The notes under the pieces: model-generated
Databases searched by the model: none
Told to the model about the DNA's origin: nothing
Seen by the model: only the letters and a program-made list of their open reading frames with translations
Program-made: the position numbers and the translations under genes
Shown here: positions 9,047 through 18,271 of the stretch, piece after piece
Layout of the letters: every line of letters starts with the position of its first letter
Position numbering within the stretch: position 1 is the first letter of the stretch
NCBI GenBank assembly: GCA_038257845.1
Contig: JBBSQL010000001.1
Span: 1-64,000, forward strand
From: JAFDXJ01 sp038257845
GTDB lineage: Bacteria > Bacteroidota > Bacteroidia > Chitinophagales > Chitinophagaceae
Direction of reading: 5' to 3'
DNA length: 64,000 bases

Positions 9047-10009
9047 ATGGAAATAAATATGGACACAAATAATTTCTCTGAAACGATTCGCAACATCAAA
9101 ACAGAAATTGCGAAAGTAATTGTCGGGCAGGAAAATATGATTCACCTGCTCATGGTTGCACTATTGGCTGATGGCCATGTACTGATTGAAGGCGTGCCGG
9201 GAGTTGCAAAAACACTTACTGCGAAATTGCTGGCACGCTGCCTGGACGTGCCTTTCAGCCGGATTCAATTTACACCCGACCTGATGCCGAGTGATGTGAT
9301 CGGCACTTCTGTATTTAACCCGCAAACGACCAATTTCAGTTTTAGAAAAGGGCCTGTATTTGGACAATTAATTTTAATAGATGAGATCAACAGGGCACCG
9401 GCAAAAACCCAGGCTGCATTATTTGAAGTGATGGAGGAAAGGCAAATCAGTTATGATGGCACTACGTATAAAATGGAGGAACCATTTATGGTTTGCGCTA
9501 CACAAAACCCGATAGAACATGAAGGCACTTATCGTTTACCCGAAGCGCAATTAGACAGGTTTCTAATAAAAATAATTGTACCATATCCAACTGCGCAGGA
9601 TGAAATGGGAATTTTGAAAATGGCTAATACTTCAAATGCACATGAGTTGTTACAAACTGTGCAAAAAGTTTTAACCGGAAGCCAGGTGATACAATACAGG
9701 AAGCAGGTGAGCGGAATTCATGTCGAGGAAAAAGTACTTCAATACATTGCGGACATTGTGCAGGAAACCAGGAATAATAATGGTTTATTTCTTGGCGCAA
9801 GTCCGCGTGCATCTATCGCCATATTGAATTGTGCCAAAGCTTCTGCAGCTTTGAATGGCCGCGATTTTATTACACCGGATGATATCATAGAAGTGCTTTC
9901 ACCTGTGCTTTCACACCGCATCATCTTAACGCCGGAAAAAGAAATGGAAGGTGCAAATTCCGCAGATGTTTTAAATGAAATTGTAAAAAAGATAGAAGTG
10001 CCACGTTGA
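9047..10009 (+). CDS. MoxR-family AAA+ ATPase
   Basis: A 320-residue AAA+ ATPase of the MoxR family, a chaperone-like group that helps metal insertion or folding of partner proteins. The Walker A motif is EGVPGVAKTLTAKLLARCLD (from about residue 49), Walker B is QLILIDEINRAPAKTQAAL, and sensor 1 and the Arg-finger region are in VCATQNPIEHEGTYRLPEAQ and LDRFL. The C-terminal lid includes GASPRASIAI. Translation could start at 9047 or at the ATG four codons later. It is located 5 bp after the DUF4350 gene and 27 bp before DUF58, its usual partner with a VWA-like domain. This is the motor of the operon. Confidence 0.95.
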   Translation: MEINMDTNNFSETIRNIKTEIAKVIVGQENMIHLLMVALLADGHVLIEGVPGVAKTLTAKLLARCLDVPFSRIQFTPDLMPSDVIGTSVFNPQTTNFSFRKGPVFGQLILIDEINRAPAKTQAALFEVMEERQISYDGTTYKMEEPFMVCATQNPIEHEGTYRLPEAQLDRFLIKIIVPYPTAQDEMGILKMANTSNAHELLQTVQKVLTGSQVIQYRKQVSGIHVEEKVLQYIADIVQETRNNNGLFLGASPRASIAILNCAKASAALNGRDFITPDDIIEVLSPVLSHRIILTPEKEMEGANSADVLNEIVKKIEVPR

Positions 10010-10036
10010 TTTTTTATATAAATAATCTTTATTTTT

Positions 10037-11383
10037 TTGAAAAAGTTTTATCATACTTACATTAGTGCATTATATACCAGGCAACGGTTCTATGTGTTAT
10101 TGATCATTTGTATAACTTTTTTTATTGTGCGTTTTTTTATAGAATGGCTAGGCGTTTTACCTTATATATTTGTAGGCACTTTTATACTCTTTGCATTACT
10201 GGATTATGTTCAATTATTTTTCACAAAAGCCTTTGTTTTTGCCATGCGTACGCATGCGAAAAGATTGAGTAACGGAGATCAAAATGAAATTAAATTAACC
10301 ATTGAAAATAAATATCCATTTCCAATAAAACTGGAAGTGATTGATGAAGTGCCACACCAGTTTCAGCGGCGGGATGTGCATTATGATTTTTCTATGAAGG
10401 CCGGTGAAACACAAAATTTAATATATCATTTACGGCCTGTAAAAAGAGGTGAATATAATTTCGGTAAAACAAATTTATTTGTAAGTGGACTAATTGGAAT
10501 TTTTAAGCGACGTTACCAATTTGGAGATTCGTACAATGTGCCGGTTTACCCATCATATTTGCAATTACACAAGTTCCAGCTCTTTGCAATCAGCAATCAA
10601 CTCGTGGATGCGGGACTCAAACTGATCCGCAGGATCGGCCACAGCATGGAGTTTGAGCAAATTAAAGAATATGTAGCCGGTGATGATTTTCGAAAGATGA
10701 ACTGGAAAGCGACGGCACGCAAAGGCCAGTTTATGATGAACAATTATACAGAAGAGAAAAGCCAGCAGGTATATAATGTCATTGATAAAAGCCGCGTGAT
10801 GAAAATGCCTTTTGAAGGATTGAGTTTATTGGATTATGCCATTAATGCTTCACTTGTTTTAAGCAATATTGCTTTATTGAAAGAGGATCGCGCAGGGCTC
10901 ATCACTTTTGCAGAAAGCATCAGCGCATTTATTCCTGCTGATAAAAAAGGCATTCAAATGCAACGCATTCTCGAAACTTTATACAGGCAAAAAACCAGGT
11001 ATTTAGAAAGTGATTTTGAAAAGTTATATATTTTGCTGAGGCGAAGGGTGAATCAAAGAAGTCTCATTATTTTATATACAAATTTTGAATCGGTCAACAG
11101 CATGCGCAGGCAATTGCCTTTTTTGAAAAAGATTTCTTCCTATCATTTGCTGGTCATTGTTTTTTTTGAAAATACAGAGTTGGAAAAACTGGCCAATCAA
11201 AAAAATTTGGATATTGAAGATGTATATAATAAAACATTGGCAGAAAATTTTATTGCGGGGAAAAGACAAATCGTAAAAGAATTGTCACAGGCAGGAATTA
11301 TTTCTATATTGACTGCACCGGAAAAATTAACTGTAAATGTGATCAATAAATATTTAGAAATAAAAGCGCGTCAACTCATTTAA
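10037..11383 (+). CDS. DUF58 domain protein (MoxR partner)
   Basis: A 448-residue protein with two N-terminal membrane helices (VLLIICITFFIVRFFIEW and YIFVGTFILFALLDYVQLFF). An Ig-like region follows (LTIENKYPFPIKLEVIDEVP), then the DUF58 signature VAGDDFRKMNWKATARKGQF. After this comes a von Willebrand factor A-like fold with a weakened MIDAS (YNVIDKSRVMKMP in place of DxSxS). The initiation codon appears to be TTG at 10037 in front of KKFYHTYISA; no ATG precedes it. DUF58 proteins are proposed substrates or adaptors of MoxR ATPases. It ends the core operon; the EVE gene follows after 24 bp. Confidence 0.9.
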   Translation: MKKFYHTYISALYTRQRFYVLLIICITFFIVRFFIEWLGVLPYIFVGTFILFALLDYVQLFFTKAFVFAMRTHAKRLSNGDQNEIKLTIENKYPFPIKLEVIDEVPHQFQRRDVHYDFSMKAGETQNLIYHLRPVKRGEYNFGKTNLFVSGLIGIFKRRYQFGDSYNVPVYPSYLQLHKFQLFAISNQLVDAGLKLIRRIGHSMEFEQIKEYVAGDDFRKMNWKATARKGQFMMNNYTEEKSQQVYNVIDKSRVMKMPFEGLSLLDYAINASLVLSNIALLKEDRAGLITFAESISAFIPADKKGIQMQRILETLYRQKTRYLESDFEKLYILLRRRVNQRSLIILYTNFESVNSMRRQLPFLKKISSYHLLVIVFFENTELEKLANQKNLDIEDVYNKTLAENFIAGKRQIVKELSQAGIISILTAPEKLTVNVINKYLEIKARQLI

Positions 11384-11407
11384 TTTTTTTACATTTAAAG
11401 AAAAAAT

Positions 11408-11821
11408 ATGGCTTACTGGCTCGTGAAATCTGAACCCGCTGTATATAGTTGGGAGCAGTTACAAAAAGATAAGGAAACAACCTGGGACGGTGTGCGCAAT
11501 TATGCAGCAAGGCTTAATTTAATGGGGATGAAAAAAGGCGACCAGGCTTTTTATTACCATAGCAATGAAGGCATGGAAATAGTAGGAATTGCAAAAGTTT
11601 CTAAGCCATTTTTCCCGGATCCAACCACGGAAGATGACCGCTGGGTAAGCGTTTGCGTTAAGCCTTTTAAGAAATTAAAAAACCCGGTATCATTAGCTGA
11701 TATTAAAAATGAAAAGGATTTGGCACAAATGGATCTTGTGAGATTAGGAAGATTATCGGTACAAAAAGTGCGTGATGAAGAATGGGAAAAAGTACTGGAA
11801 ATGAGTAATCATAAAAAATAA
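11408..11821 (+). CDS. EVE domain protein
   Basis: A 137-residue protein made of one EVE (PUA-like) domain: MAYWLVKSEPAVYSWEQLQK at the start, TTWDGVRNYAARLNLMGMKK, and GDQAFYYHSNEGMEIVGIAK. EVE domains resemble YTH and ASCH folds and bind modified bases in DNA or RNA. The human relative thymocyte nuclear protein 1 binds modified cytosines. No second domain is present, so it is a stand-alone reader of unknown target. It sits between the MoxR operon and the sirtuin gene and is separated from the latter by 2 bp, so cotranscription with the sirtuin is likely. Confidence 0.92.
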   Translation: MAYWLVKSEPAVYSWEQLQKDKETTWDGVRNYAARLNLMGMKKGDQAFYYHSNEGMEIVGIAKVSKPFFPDPTTEDDRWVSVCVKPFKKLKNPVSLADIKNEKDLAQMDLVRLGRLSVQKVRDEEWEKVLEMSNHKK

Positions 11822-11823
11822 AG

Positions 11824-12513
11824 TTGAAAAAAAAATTAGTTGTTTTTACCGGTGCTGGCATCAGTGCGGAAAGTGGTATAAGAACTTTTCGGGATGCAGA
11901 TGGTTTATGGATGGGCTATAAAATTGAAGATGTGGCATCACCCGAAGGATGGAAAAAAGATCCGGAAAATGTACTTGAATTTTATAATCAAAGAAGGAGA
12001 GATGTGGCTTTAGCAAAACCTAATGCGGCGCATCTTGCATTGGCTGAATGGCAGGAAGATTTTAATGTTACGATCATCACACAAAATATTGACGACTTGC
12101 ATGAACGTGCCGGAAGTAAAAATGTTCTTCATTTACATGGAGAGATTTTTAAAATGCGCAGTGAAAATAATTTGTATCAATTTTTTGATATAGAAAATGA
12201 TATTAAAATAGGAGACAGGGCAGGAGATGGCGGGCAATTACGCCCGCATATTGTGTGGTTTGGCGAAGCTGTTCCGATGATTGAAGAGGCAATGCGAATT
12301 ACGGCCGAAGCAGAAATTTTTGTGGTAATGGGTACTTCCCTGGTAGTATATCCTGCTGCAGGATTATTGCAATGTGCACCTTATGGAATTCCAAAGTTTG
12401 TGGTTGATAAAAAAATCCCTTTTACCGGAAATGTCAATAATCTTATAGCCATTGAAAAGCCCGCCACAAAAGGAATTGAAGAGTTAAAAAAATATTTAAA
12501 CCGACTGAAGTAA
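11824..12513 (+). CDS. Sir2-family NAD-dependent protein deacylase, zinc-ribbon-less
   Basis: A 229-residue sirtuin. The NAD-binding motif is FTGAGISAESGIRTFRD; TQNIDDLHERAG and the catalytic His105 in VLHLHGE follow, then LRPHIVWFGEAVP and MGTSLVVYPAAGL. Tyr54 and Arg57 (EFYNQRRR) match the pair that confers desuccinylase/demalonylase specificity in CobB and SIRT5, so acyl groups with acidic ends are likely substrates. The region between residues 110 and 150, where most sirtuins carry four zinc-binding Cys, has no Cys. Initiation appears to be at TTG 11824, two bases after the EVE stop codon, because the next residues match the family N-terminus. Confidence 0.92.
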   Translation: MKKKLVVFTGAGISAESGIRTFRDADGLWMGYKIEDVASPEGWKKDPENVLEFYNQRRRDVALAKPNAAHLALAEWQEDFNVTIITQNIDDLHERAGSKNVLHLHGEIFKMRSENNLYQFFDIENDIKIGDRAGDGGQLRPHIVWFGEAVPMIEEAMRITAEAEIFVVMGTSLVVYPAAGLLQCAPYGIPKFVVDKKIPFTGNVNNLIAIEKPATKGIEELKKYLNRLK

Positions 12514-12534
12514 TTATTCAGAGACAGGTAAAAA

Positions 12535-13887
12535 TCAGGAAATTGTTTCATTAAATTTGATACCTTCTTCTTCGAGTCTTTCTAAAACCGGGATATAAAT
12601 TTCAGGCAATACAGGTATATGCAAACCGGTTAAATTTAATTTTCCTTCAAGTATCAATGTGGCTGCAATGCCGAGTGGTAAACCCACTGTTTTTGCCATA
12701 GCGGTCAATGTGCTGTTCTCACCTTTTACAACAAGGCAGCTATGGATTTTTTTAGGTGCATTATTGATCACACATTCAATTTCATGCAGCATCACGATCA
12801 TGTCTTTATCTGTGGGATGCAACTTCATTTTCGTTTCCAGGATGGATTGAAAAATGTCTGCTGCACTGCAATGACCACGTTCAATAATTTGTTGTTCATT
12901 TAATCCCAAAAATTCCATTTGCTGAATGAATAATTTTTCTTTTGAAGGCGCATTATTTTCAAAACCAAAATCTTCTTTGGTAAAAGGAAAATCAGGGTTT
13001 GAAAATCCAAACTGCTCTAAATGCGCTTTAAAAAAATCTGCAGTGGTCATTTTAGCTGTATCATGCATGAGTGTCTCATCTGTGAAACGCAGTGATACAA
13101 TGTATTTCCAGCCTTCAATAAATTCGGGGTAACGTAAAGTAGTACGAACGAATGTTTGCGCTTTTTCCAAATAATACAAAGAAATATAACTTAATGAATC
13201 GCGGTTGGGATAATAGGCCAATACCATTTCATCATTAATTTTCACTTGCGAATGGCCTGAAAAAACTTCATTATATGTGCATTTTATTTTTTCACCATTT
13301 TCTATGAACTCAGCACCGGCTTTACCCGCAAGCACGATATTCCTGGGATTCCAACTTATTTTGTAACGCCATGGATTATCATCACTTTCTGGTGCAACAA
13401 GACCACCGCAATGCGATTTAAAAGAAGTGACAATTCCATTTTCTTTTTTAATAGAATCCAGGATTTTCATAGCACTCATGTGATCAATGCCCGGGTCGAG
13501 GCCCATTTCACAAAGAAAAATTAAACCTTTTGATTTGATCTCGTTTTCAAGCTCCCTGATCTTTTCGTCTATATAAGAAGCGGTCAATAAATGTTTGGAA
13601 AATAAAATACAATCCTGCGCTATCAAATAATGCAAAGCGTGCGGCAACATAGAAATAACTACAGTGGCAGATTGTACTAATGATTGCCTGGCATCCACAT
13701 CATTGATATTGATTTGTGTGGCTTTGACAAATTCGTGTTCACCAACTTTTTGTTGAACGACTTGTAAATCATAATCCGCAACAACAATATTCCATTTATT
13801 TTTTGCGCTAATATTTTTTAAATATTCAATTAAAACCCCGGCGGATTTTCCAGCACCAAATAAAACGATTTGATTTGAAGATGGCAT
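12535..13887 (-). CDS. Saccharopine dehydrogenase/reductase-family protein
   Basis: A 450-residue oxidoreductase starting at the ATG at 13887 (MPSSNQIVLFGAGKSAGVLI); nine codons of open frame upstream are ignored because they precede the conserved Rossmann start. The GAGKSAG fingerprint binds NAD(P). Further family motifs are VISMLPHALHYLIAQDCI, FLCEMGLDPGIDHMSAMKIL and FKSHCGGLVAPESDDNPWRY, the last two being typical of the saccharopine reductase/LYS9-like group. The reaction may be lysine breakdown through saccharopine or a related amino-acid oxidoreduction. No lysine-ketoglutarate reductase gene is adjacent. The gene converges with the sirtuin gene, with 21 bp between their stops. Confidence 0.85.
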   Translation of the reverse strand: MPSSNQIVLFGAGKSAGVLIEYLKNISAKNKWNIVVADYDLQVVQQKVGEHEFVKATQININDVDARQSLVQSATVVISMLPHALHYLIAQDCILFSKHLLTASYIDEKIRELENEIKSKGLIFLCEMGLDPGIDHMSAMKILDSIKKENGIVTSFKSHCGGLVAPESDDNPWRYKISWNPRNIVLAGKAGAEFIENGEKIKCTYNEVFSGHSQVKINDEMVLAYYPNRDSLSYISLYYLEKAQTFVRTTLRYPEFIEGWKYIVSLRFTDETLMHDTAKMTTADFFKAHLEQFGFSNPDFPFTKEDFGFENNAPSKEKLFIQQMEFLGLNEQQIIERGHCSAADIFQSILETKMKLHPTDKDMIVMLHEIECVINNAPKKIHSCLVVKGENSTLTAMAKTVGLPLGIAATLILEGKLNLTGLHIPVLPEIYIPVLERLEEEGIKFNETIS

Positions 13888-13942
13888 ACTTTTTCTTTTG
13901 CTTATGTAAAGCAACGAAGGTAATGCCGGAATTTTAAAAAAC

Positions 13943-15337
13943 TTAATCGGCGATCAGGTAAAGGTTTTTTTGCGGCGCACTTACCATAGAAACTTTACAG
14001 GTAATTTTTGCAGCTTGCTTAGCATCTGGCGGTGTAACCATTACGGCCTGGTCAGGAGAAAGGTTCTTTACATATACAGTTTGCCCTTTCTGGAATTTCC
14101 CGGATGCATCGAAATATTGAAGATCTATCATCACCAGGTCAAGTTTTGTCTGGCTAATATTACTTACTTTATAATTATAACTTACAGCACCATTTATATT
14201 TTCACCGGAAGGTTGAATAGTAATATAATTTTTAATTACGTTATCATCTGTTGATTTGCTGGATGCTATTACTACATCAGATTTTTTGGGTGGCGCAACA
14301 GTTTCAATATCTTTCGTGATCACTTTTTTTGGAGTTGATGCCACAGTATTTGTAACAGGAATATTTGTTGAGTTTACTTGCTTTGTTACAACTTTATTTT
14401 GATCAGGCTGGCCTTTAAATCCTGTTTGTTTTACGGGTTGATCTTTTACTGTATTTTTTACGGCAAGTGCCTGGTTTGCATTGTTGCCGGCGGTTTTGCT
14501 TTGAACCGGAATTGTTATTACAGCAGTTTTTACAGCCGGTTTATTTTGCTCATCGGAAATATTATTAATTGTTTGTTGTGCGTTCTCGTTTTGAGCAACA
14601 ACAGGAATCGTGTTTTTAGGCACAACAGCCTGGCTGATTTTAGCGGGTAAATCTTTTTGACTTTGTAAATAACCAGATACAAAATAACCGCCGCCGAGTA
14701 AAAGTATAAATGAAGCAGCAATGCTTACCGCAGCTTTATTTTTTATATAAAAACCAGTTTTTCCGATAGTTGCCAGCATTCCACCTTCTTCCTGTTCATT
14801 GGTGGCATAGAAGCTGGTTGCTGTTGTTTGTAATTCTTTTGATGCTTCTGTACTTTGAGGTTTATTTTTTTCCCAATTGTTTAGAGCAGATTGCCAGGCG
14901 GGTGCATTTGTTGAAGCTCTTTCATTTTCTAAAACCGGAATATTTTTTTCGGGAACTATATTTTTTTCAGGTTCAATTTGTTCTGTTGGTTTTGCATCTA
15001 TTCTTTTCCAGTCTGCACGAATACGGATACGTGGTTTTGCAACAGGCATTTTAGTCTGCTCAACTGCTGCAACTTTAGTTTCTACAGGTGATTCATTGAA
15101 TACCGGGGTTTCAGATACTACTTTAATTTGAGGTTTTTTATAAAACCGGTCAAATGGTTGTTCCTCAATAATTGGCGCGAACGCTTTTAATTCATTCACT
15201 TCACTGGGATATTGCCAGGCAGCGGTTTTACCTTTTGCCCAAATCAAATCATAAGGCTTTAAACCTTTTTCGATGAGTGCTGATGCAGTATAAGGTCCTG
15301 ATTCCTTATTGTCTCTTAGAAGCTGATATTGTTGCAT
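13943..15337 (-). CDS. GYF_2 domain single-pass membrane protein
   Basis: A 464-residue protein. The first 55 residues form a GYF_2 domain (MQQYQLLRDNKESGPYTASA followed by LIEKGLKPYDLIWAKGKTAAWQYPSE), a small fold that binds peptide segments in other proteins. A long Pro/Lys/Glu-rich linker precedes one membrane helix near residues 205-225 (AAVSIAASFILLLGGGYFVSGYL). The region after it is Thr/Val/Asn/Lys-rich with low complexity. It ends in an Ig-like or beta-sandwich domain (ISQTKLDLVMIDLQYFDASG). This suggests a cytoplasmic GYF_2 module linked to a periplasmic domain. Partners are unknown. Confidence 0.78.
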   Translation of the reverse strand: MQQYQLLRDNKESGPYTASALIEKGLKPYDLIWAKGKTAAWQYPSEVNELKAFAPIIEEQPFDRFYKKPQIKVVSETPVFNESPVETKVAAVEQTKMPVAKPRIRIRADWKRIDAKPTEQIEPEKNIVPEKNIPVLENERASTNAPAWQSALNNWEKNKPQSTEASKELQTTATSFYATNEQEEGGMLATIGKTGFYIKNKAAVSIAASFILLLGGGYFVSGYLQSQKDLPAKISQAVVPKNTIPVVAQNENAQQTINNISDEQNKPAVKTAVITIPVQSKTAGNNANQALAVKNTVKDQPVKQTGFKGQPDQNKVVTKQVNSTNIPVTNTVASTPKKVITKDIETVAPPKKSDVVIASSKSTDDNVIKNYITIQPSGENINGAVSYNYKVSNISQTKLDLVMIDLQYFDASGKFQKGQTVYVKNLSPDQAVMVTPPDAKQAAKITCKVSMVSAPQKNLYLIAD

Positions 15338-15596
15338 AATGCGAAGTTGAGTTGAAAAGTATTACCGGTTATTTTTCATCCCTTTACCTAAATGCTTTTT
15401 TAAGCGATTTATTGTAAAAAAATGGTTATTTCTATAAGCATTATTCAATAAACGTACCAAATGTGATATTTGCTTTTTCATAAATAAGGCTTAAAGAGAT
15501 ACCAGTATAACCGTTGATATTTGTATCGTCATTCAATTTGTGGAAAATCATTTAATAAATGAATATTTTGTATGCGGAATTTCAGCTTCAAATTCA
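15338..15596. other. Divergent intergenic region before gyrA
   Basis: AT-rich gap between the divergent GYF_2 gene and gyrA. I see the gyrA −7 box at its right end and no hairpin, RNA or small gene in the rest. Confidence 0.5.
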
Positions 15597-15604
15597 TAGA
15601 TTTG
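15597..15604 (+). promoter_or_regulatory. Bacteroidota −7 promoter box for gyrA
   Basis: TAGATTTG matches the TAnnTTTG consensus. A start point a few bases downstream would give a leader of about 35-40 nt before the gyrA ATG. No TTG −33 element is found at the usual spacing. Confidence 0.5.
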
Positions 15605-15646
15605 CAAGCCTTCAAAAAGGCGTCCTATTTTTTCTAAAATTAAATA

Positions 15647-18244
15647 ATGGAAGAACAAAACCTCCCGCCGGAAACGACCGATACAGACAGAGTTATACAA
15701 ATCAATATTGAAGATCAGATGAAAACGGCTTACATAGATTATTCTATGTCCGTGATCGTTGGCCGTGCATTGCCCGATGTGCGTGATGGCTTCAAACCCG
15801 TACACCGCCGTGTTTTATTTGGTATGCGCGAACTCGCCAATTACAGTAATCGTCCATATAAAAAATCTGCCCGTATCGTGGGTGAAGTGATGGGAAAATA
15901 TCACCCGCATGGTGATGCTTCTATTTACGATACGTTAGTAAGAATGGCGCAGGACTGGACTGTACGCTATACTATGGTGGATGGCCAGGGTAACTTTGGC
16001 AACCAGGATGGTGACATGCCTGCCGCCATGCGTTATACGGAAGTAAGGCTGCAAAAGCTGGCCGAAGCCATGTTGGAGGATATTGAAAAAGACACCGTGG
16101 ATATGCAATTAAATTTTGATGATTCACTGGAAGAGCCAACGGTTTTACCTTCCCGGATTCCTCAATTATTGATCAATGGAAGCAGTGGAATTGCTGTGGG
16201 AATGGCCACGAATATGATGCCGCACAACCTCGGTGAAGTGGTAGATGGTTGTATCGCTTATATTGAAGACAAGGAAATAACAGTTGAGGAACTGATGAAA
16301 TTTGTAAAAGCGCCGGACTTCCCAACAGGTGGAATTATTTATGGGATGGAAGGTGTGCGTGCCGGCCTGATGACAGGAAGAGGCAGGGTAGTACTTCGTG
16401 GCAAAACAACGATTGAAACAAAAGCAAGTGGCCGGGAGCAAATTATTATTACAGAAGTTCCTTACCAGGTCAACAGGGATACGCTGACCGATAAAATCGG
16501 CCAACTCGTAAATGGAAAAATTATTGATGGCATTGCGCATATTAACAATGAAAGCAATAACCGGGAAGGCACAAGGATTGTTATTGATCTCAAAAGAGAT
16601 GGAGTTGCGAATGTAGTTGTAAATAAATTATATAAATATACTGAGCTACAAACCAGTTATGGTATCAATAATGTAGCCCTGACGAAAGGCCGGCCAAAGA
16701 TTTTAAATCTCCGGGACCTGATCTCAGAATTCGTAGAATTCAGGATGGAAGTGGTGATTCGCCGGGCAAAATTTGAATTGAGGAAAGCCAGGGAAAGAGC
16801 TCATATTCTATTGGGCTATTTATTGGCGCTCGATCATCTGGATGAAGTCATCCGCCTTATTCGTGCATCAGCCACGCCAGATATAGCGAAAGCAAATTTG
16901 GTGGATGCTGGTTGGGGTATAGATGAAATACAGGCAAAAGCCATTCTTGAATTAAGGCTTCAGCGCCTTACCGGAATGGAGCGGGATAAAATCAAGGATG
17001 AATACGAACAACTCATGTTACTAATACAAGCGCTTGAAACATTACTTGGAGATGAAGTGCTTCGTTATGATCTTATAAAAAAAGAACTTTTAGAAGTAAA
17101 AGAAAAATTTGGAGATGCGAGAAGAACGGAAATTCAATACCTCGCTGACGAAATGAGAATGGAGGATTTGATTGAAGAGGAGGACGTTGTGATTACTATC
17201 TCCAATTTAGGTTATATTAAAAGGACCCCGGCTACAGAATACCGGCAGCAGCGCAGGGGAGGACGAGGCGCCATTGGAAGTAAAACGCGGAATGAAGATT
17301 ATGTAGAGCATTTGTTTGTTGCATCTACACATCATACACTTTTATTTTTCACGGAAAAAGGAAGGTGTTTCTGGATGAAAGTATATGAGATACCTGACGG
17401 TGAAAAACAAGGCAAGGGTCGCGCCATTCAAAATCTCATACAAATTCCACAGGATGATAATGTGAAAGCGATTATTGCAGTAAAATCCCTGGAAGATAAA
17501 GAGTTCATTGAAAATAATTATATCATTCTTTGTACGCGCAAAGGAATTATTAAGAAAACAAAACTGGAAGGTTTTAGCCGGCCCCGGCAAAATGGTATCA
17601 ATGCCATCAATATTATGGATGGAGATGAATTGTTGGAAGCGCGCATGACAGACGGTTCACAACAGGTGATGATGGCACTGAAAAGTGGTCGTGCTATACG
17701 TTTCCCTGAAGAAAAAGTAAGGCCAACAGGCCGTGGTGCAATAGGCGTAAACGGTATCACTGTCAATGGAAAAACGGATGAAGTGATTGGCATGATATGT
17801 GTCAATAAAGAGGAAAGTGGAAAAACGGTTTTGGTTGTGAGCGAAAAAGGCTATGGAAAAAGAACTTCAGCCGATGAATACCGGGTTACTAACAGGGGAG
17901 GGAAAGGTGTGAAGACCATTAATATCACAGAAAAAACCGGTAATTTAGTAGGTATTTTGGATGTGGCAGAAAATGAAGATTTGATCATTACATGCAAATC
18001 CGGCATCACACTAAGAACAAGTGTTGCAAATATCAAGGAATCCGGCAGAGCCACACAGGGCGTGATTTTAATCCGCCTCGATGCAGGAGATGAAATAGCT
18101 GCTATTTCAAAAGTGAATGAACCGGAAGAAGTAGAAGTGCAGGAAATTTCTACCGATGAAAATAGTGAGAACACTGAAAACAACGATGAAAATAACGAAT
18201 CCAATGATTCCGAGACCAATGAAATTGATTCACCATCAATTTAA
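15647..18244 (+). CDS. gyrA: DNA gyrase subunit A
   Basis: An 865-residue type IIA topoisomerase subunit that cuts and rejoins DNA in the A2B2 gyrase. Catalytic Tyr130 lies in AAMRYTEVR. The breakage-reunion core is clear (GRALPDVRDGFKPVHRRVLF; GSSGIAVGMATNMMPHNLGE). The GyrA-box QRRGGRG, needed for DNA wrapping, separates gyrase from topoisomerase IV. Six beta-pinwheel repeats and an acidic tail (about 30 residues of Glu/Asn/Ser/Asp) follow. In the quinolone-resistance region the sequence is HPHGDASIYDT, so the position of E. coli Ser83 is Ala91, while Asp95 (Asp87) is kept. It stands alone; the TPR gene begins 27 bp downstream. Confidence 0.97.
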   Translation: MEEQNLPPETTDTDRVIQINIEDQMKTAYIDYSMSVIVGRALPDVRDGFKPVHRRVLFGMRELANYSNRPYKKSARIVGEVMGKYHPHGDASIYDTLVRMAQDWTVRYTMVDGQGNFGNQDGDMPAAMRYTEVRLQKLAEAMLEDIEKDTVDMQLNFDDSLEEPTVLPSRIPQLLINGSSGIAVGMATNMMPHNLGEVVDGCIAYIEDKEITVEELMKFVKAPDFPTGGIIYGMEGVRAGLMTGRGRVVLRGKTTIETKASGREQIIITEVPYQVNRDTLTDKIGQLVNGKIIDGIAHINNESNNREGTRIVIDLKRDGVANVVVNKLYKYTELQTSYGINNVALTKGRPKILNLRDLISEFVEFRMEVVIRRAKFELRKARERAHILLGYLLALDHLDEVIRLIRASATPDIAKANLVDAGWGIDEIQAKAILELRLQRLTGMERDKIKDEYEQLMLLIQALETLLGDEVLRYDLIKKELLEVKEKFGDARRTEIQYLADEMRMEDLIEEEDVVITISNLGYIKRTPATEYRQQRRGGRGAIGSKTRNEDYVEHLFVASTHHTLLFFTEKGRCFWMKVYEIPDGEKQGKGRAIQNLIQIPQDDNVKAIIAVKSLEDKEFIENNYIILCTRKGIIKKTKLEGFSRPRQNGINAINIMDGDELLEARMTDGSQQVMMALKSGRAIRFPEEKVRPTGRGAIGVNGITVNGKTDEVIGMICVNKEESGKTVLVVSEKGYGKRTSADEYRVTNRGGKGVKTINITEKTGNLVGILDVAENEDLIITCKSGITLRTSVANIKESGRATQGVILIRLDAGDEIAAISKVNEPEEVEVQEISTDENSENTENNDENNESNDSETNEIDSPSI

Positions 18245-18271
18245 TATTTATTAAACAAAAAAGTATAAAAA

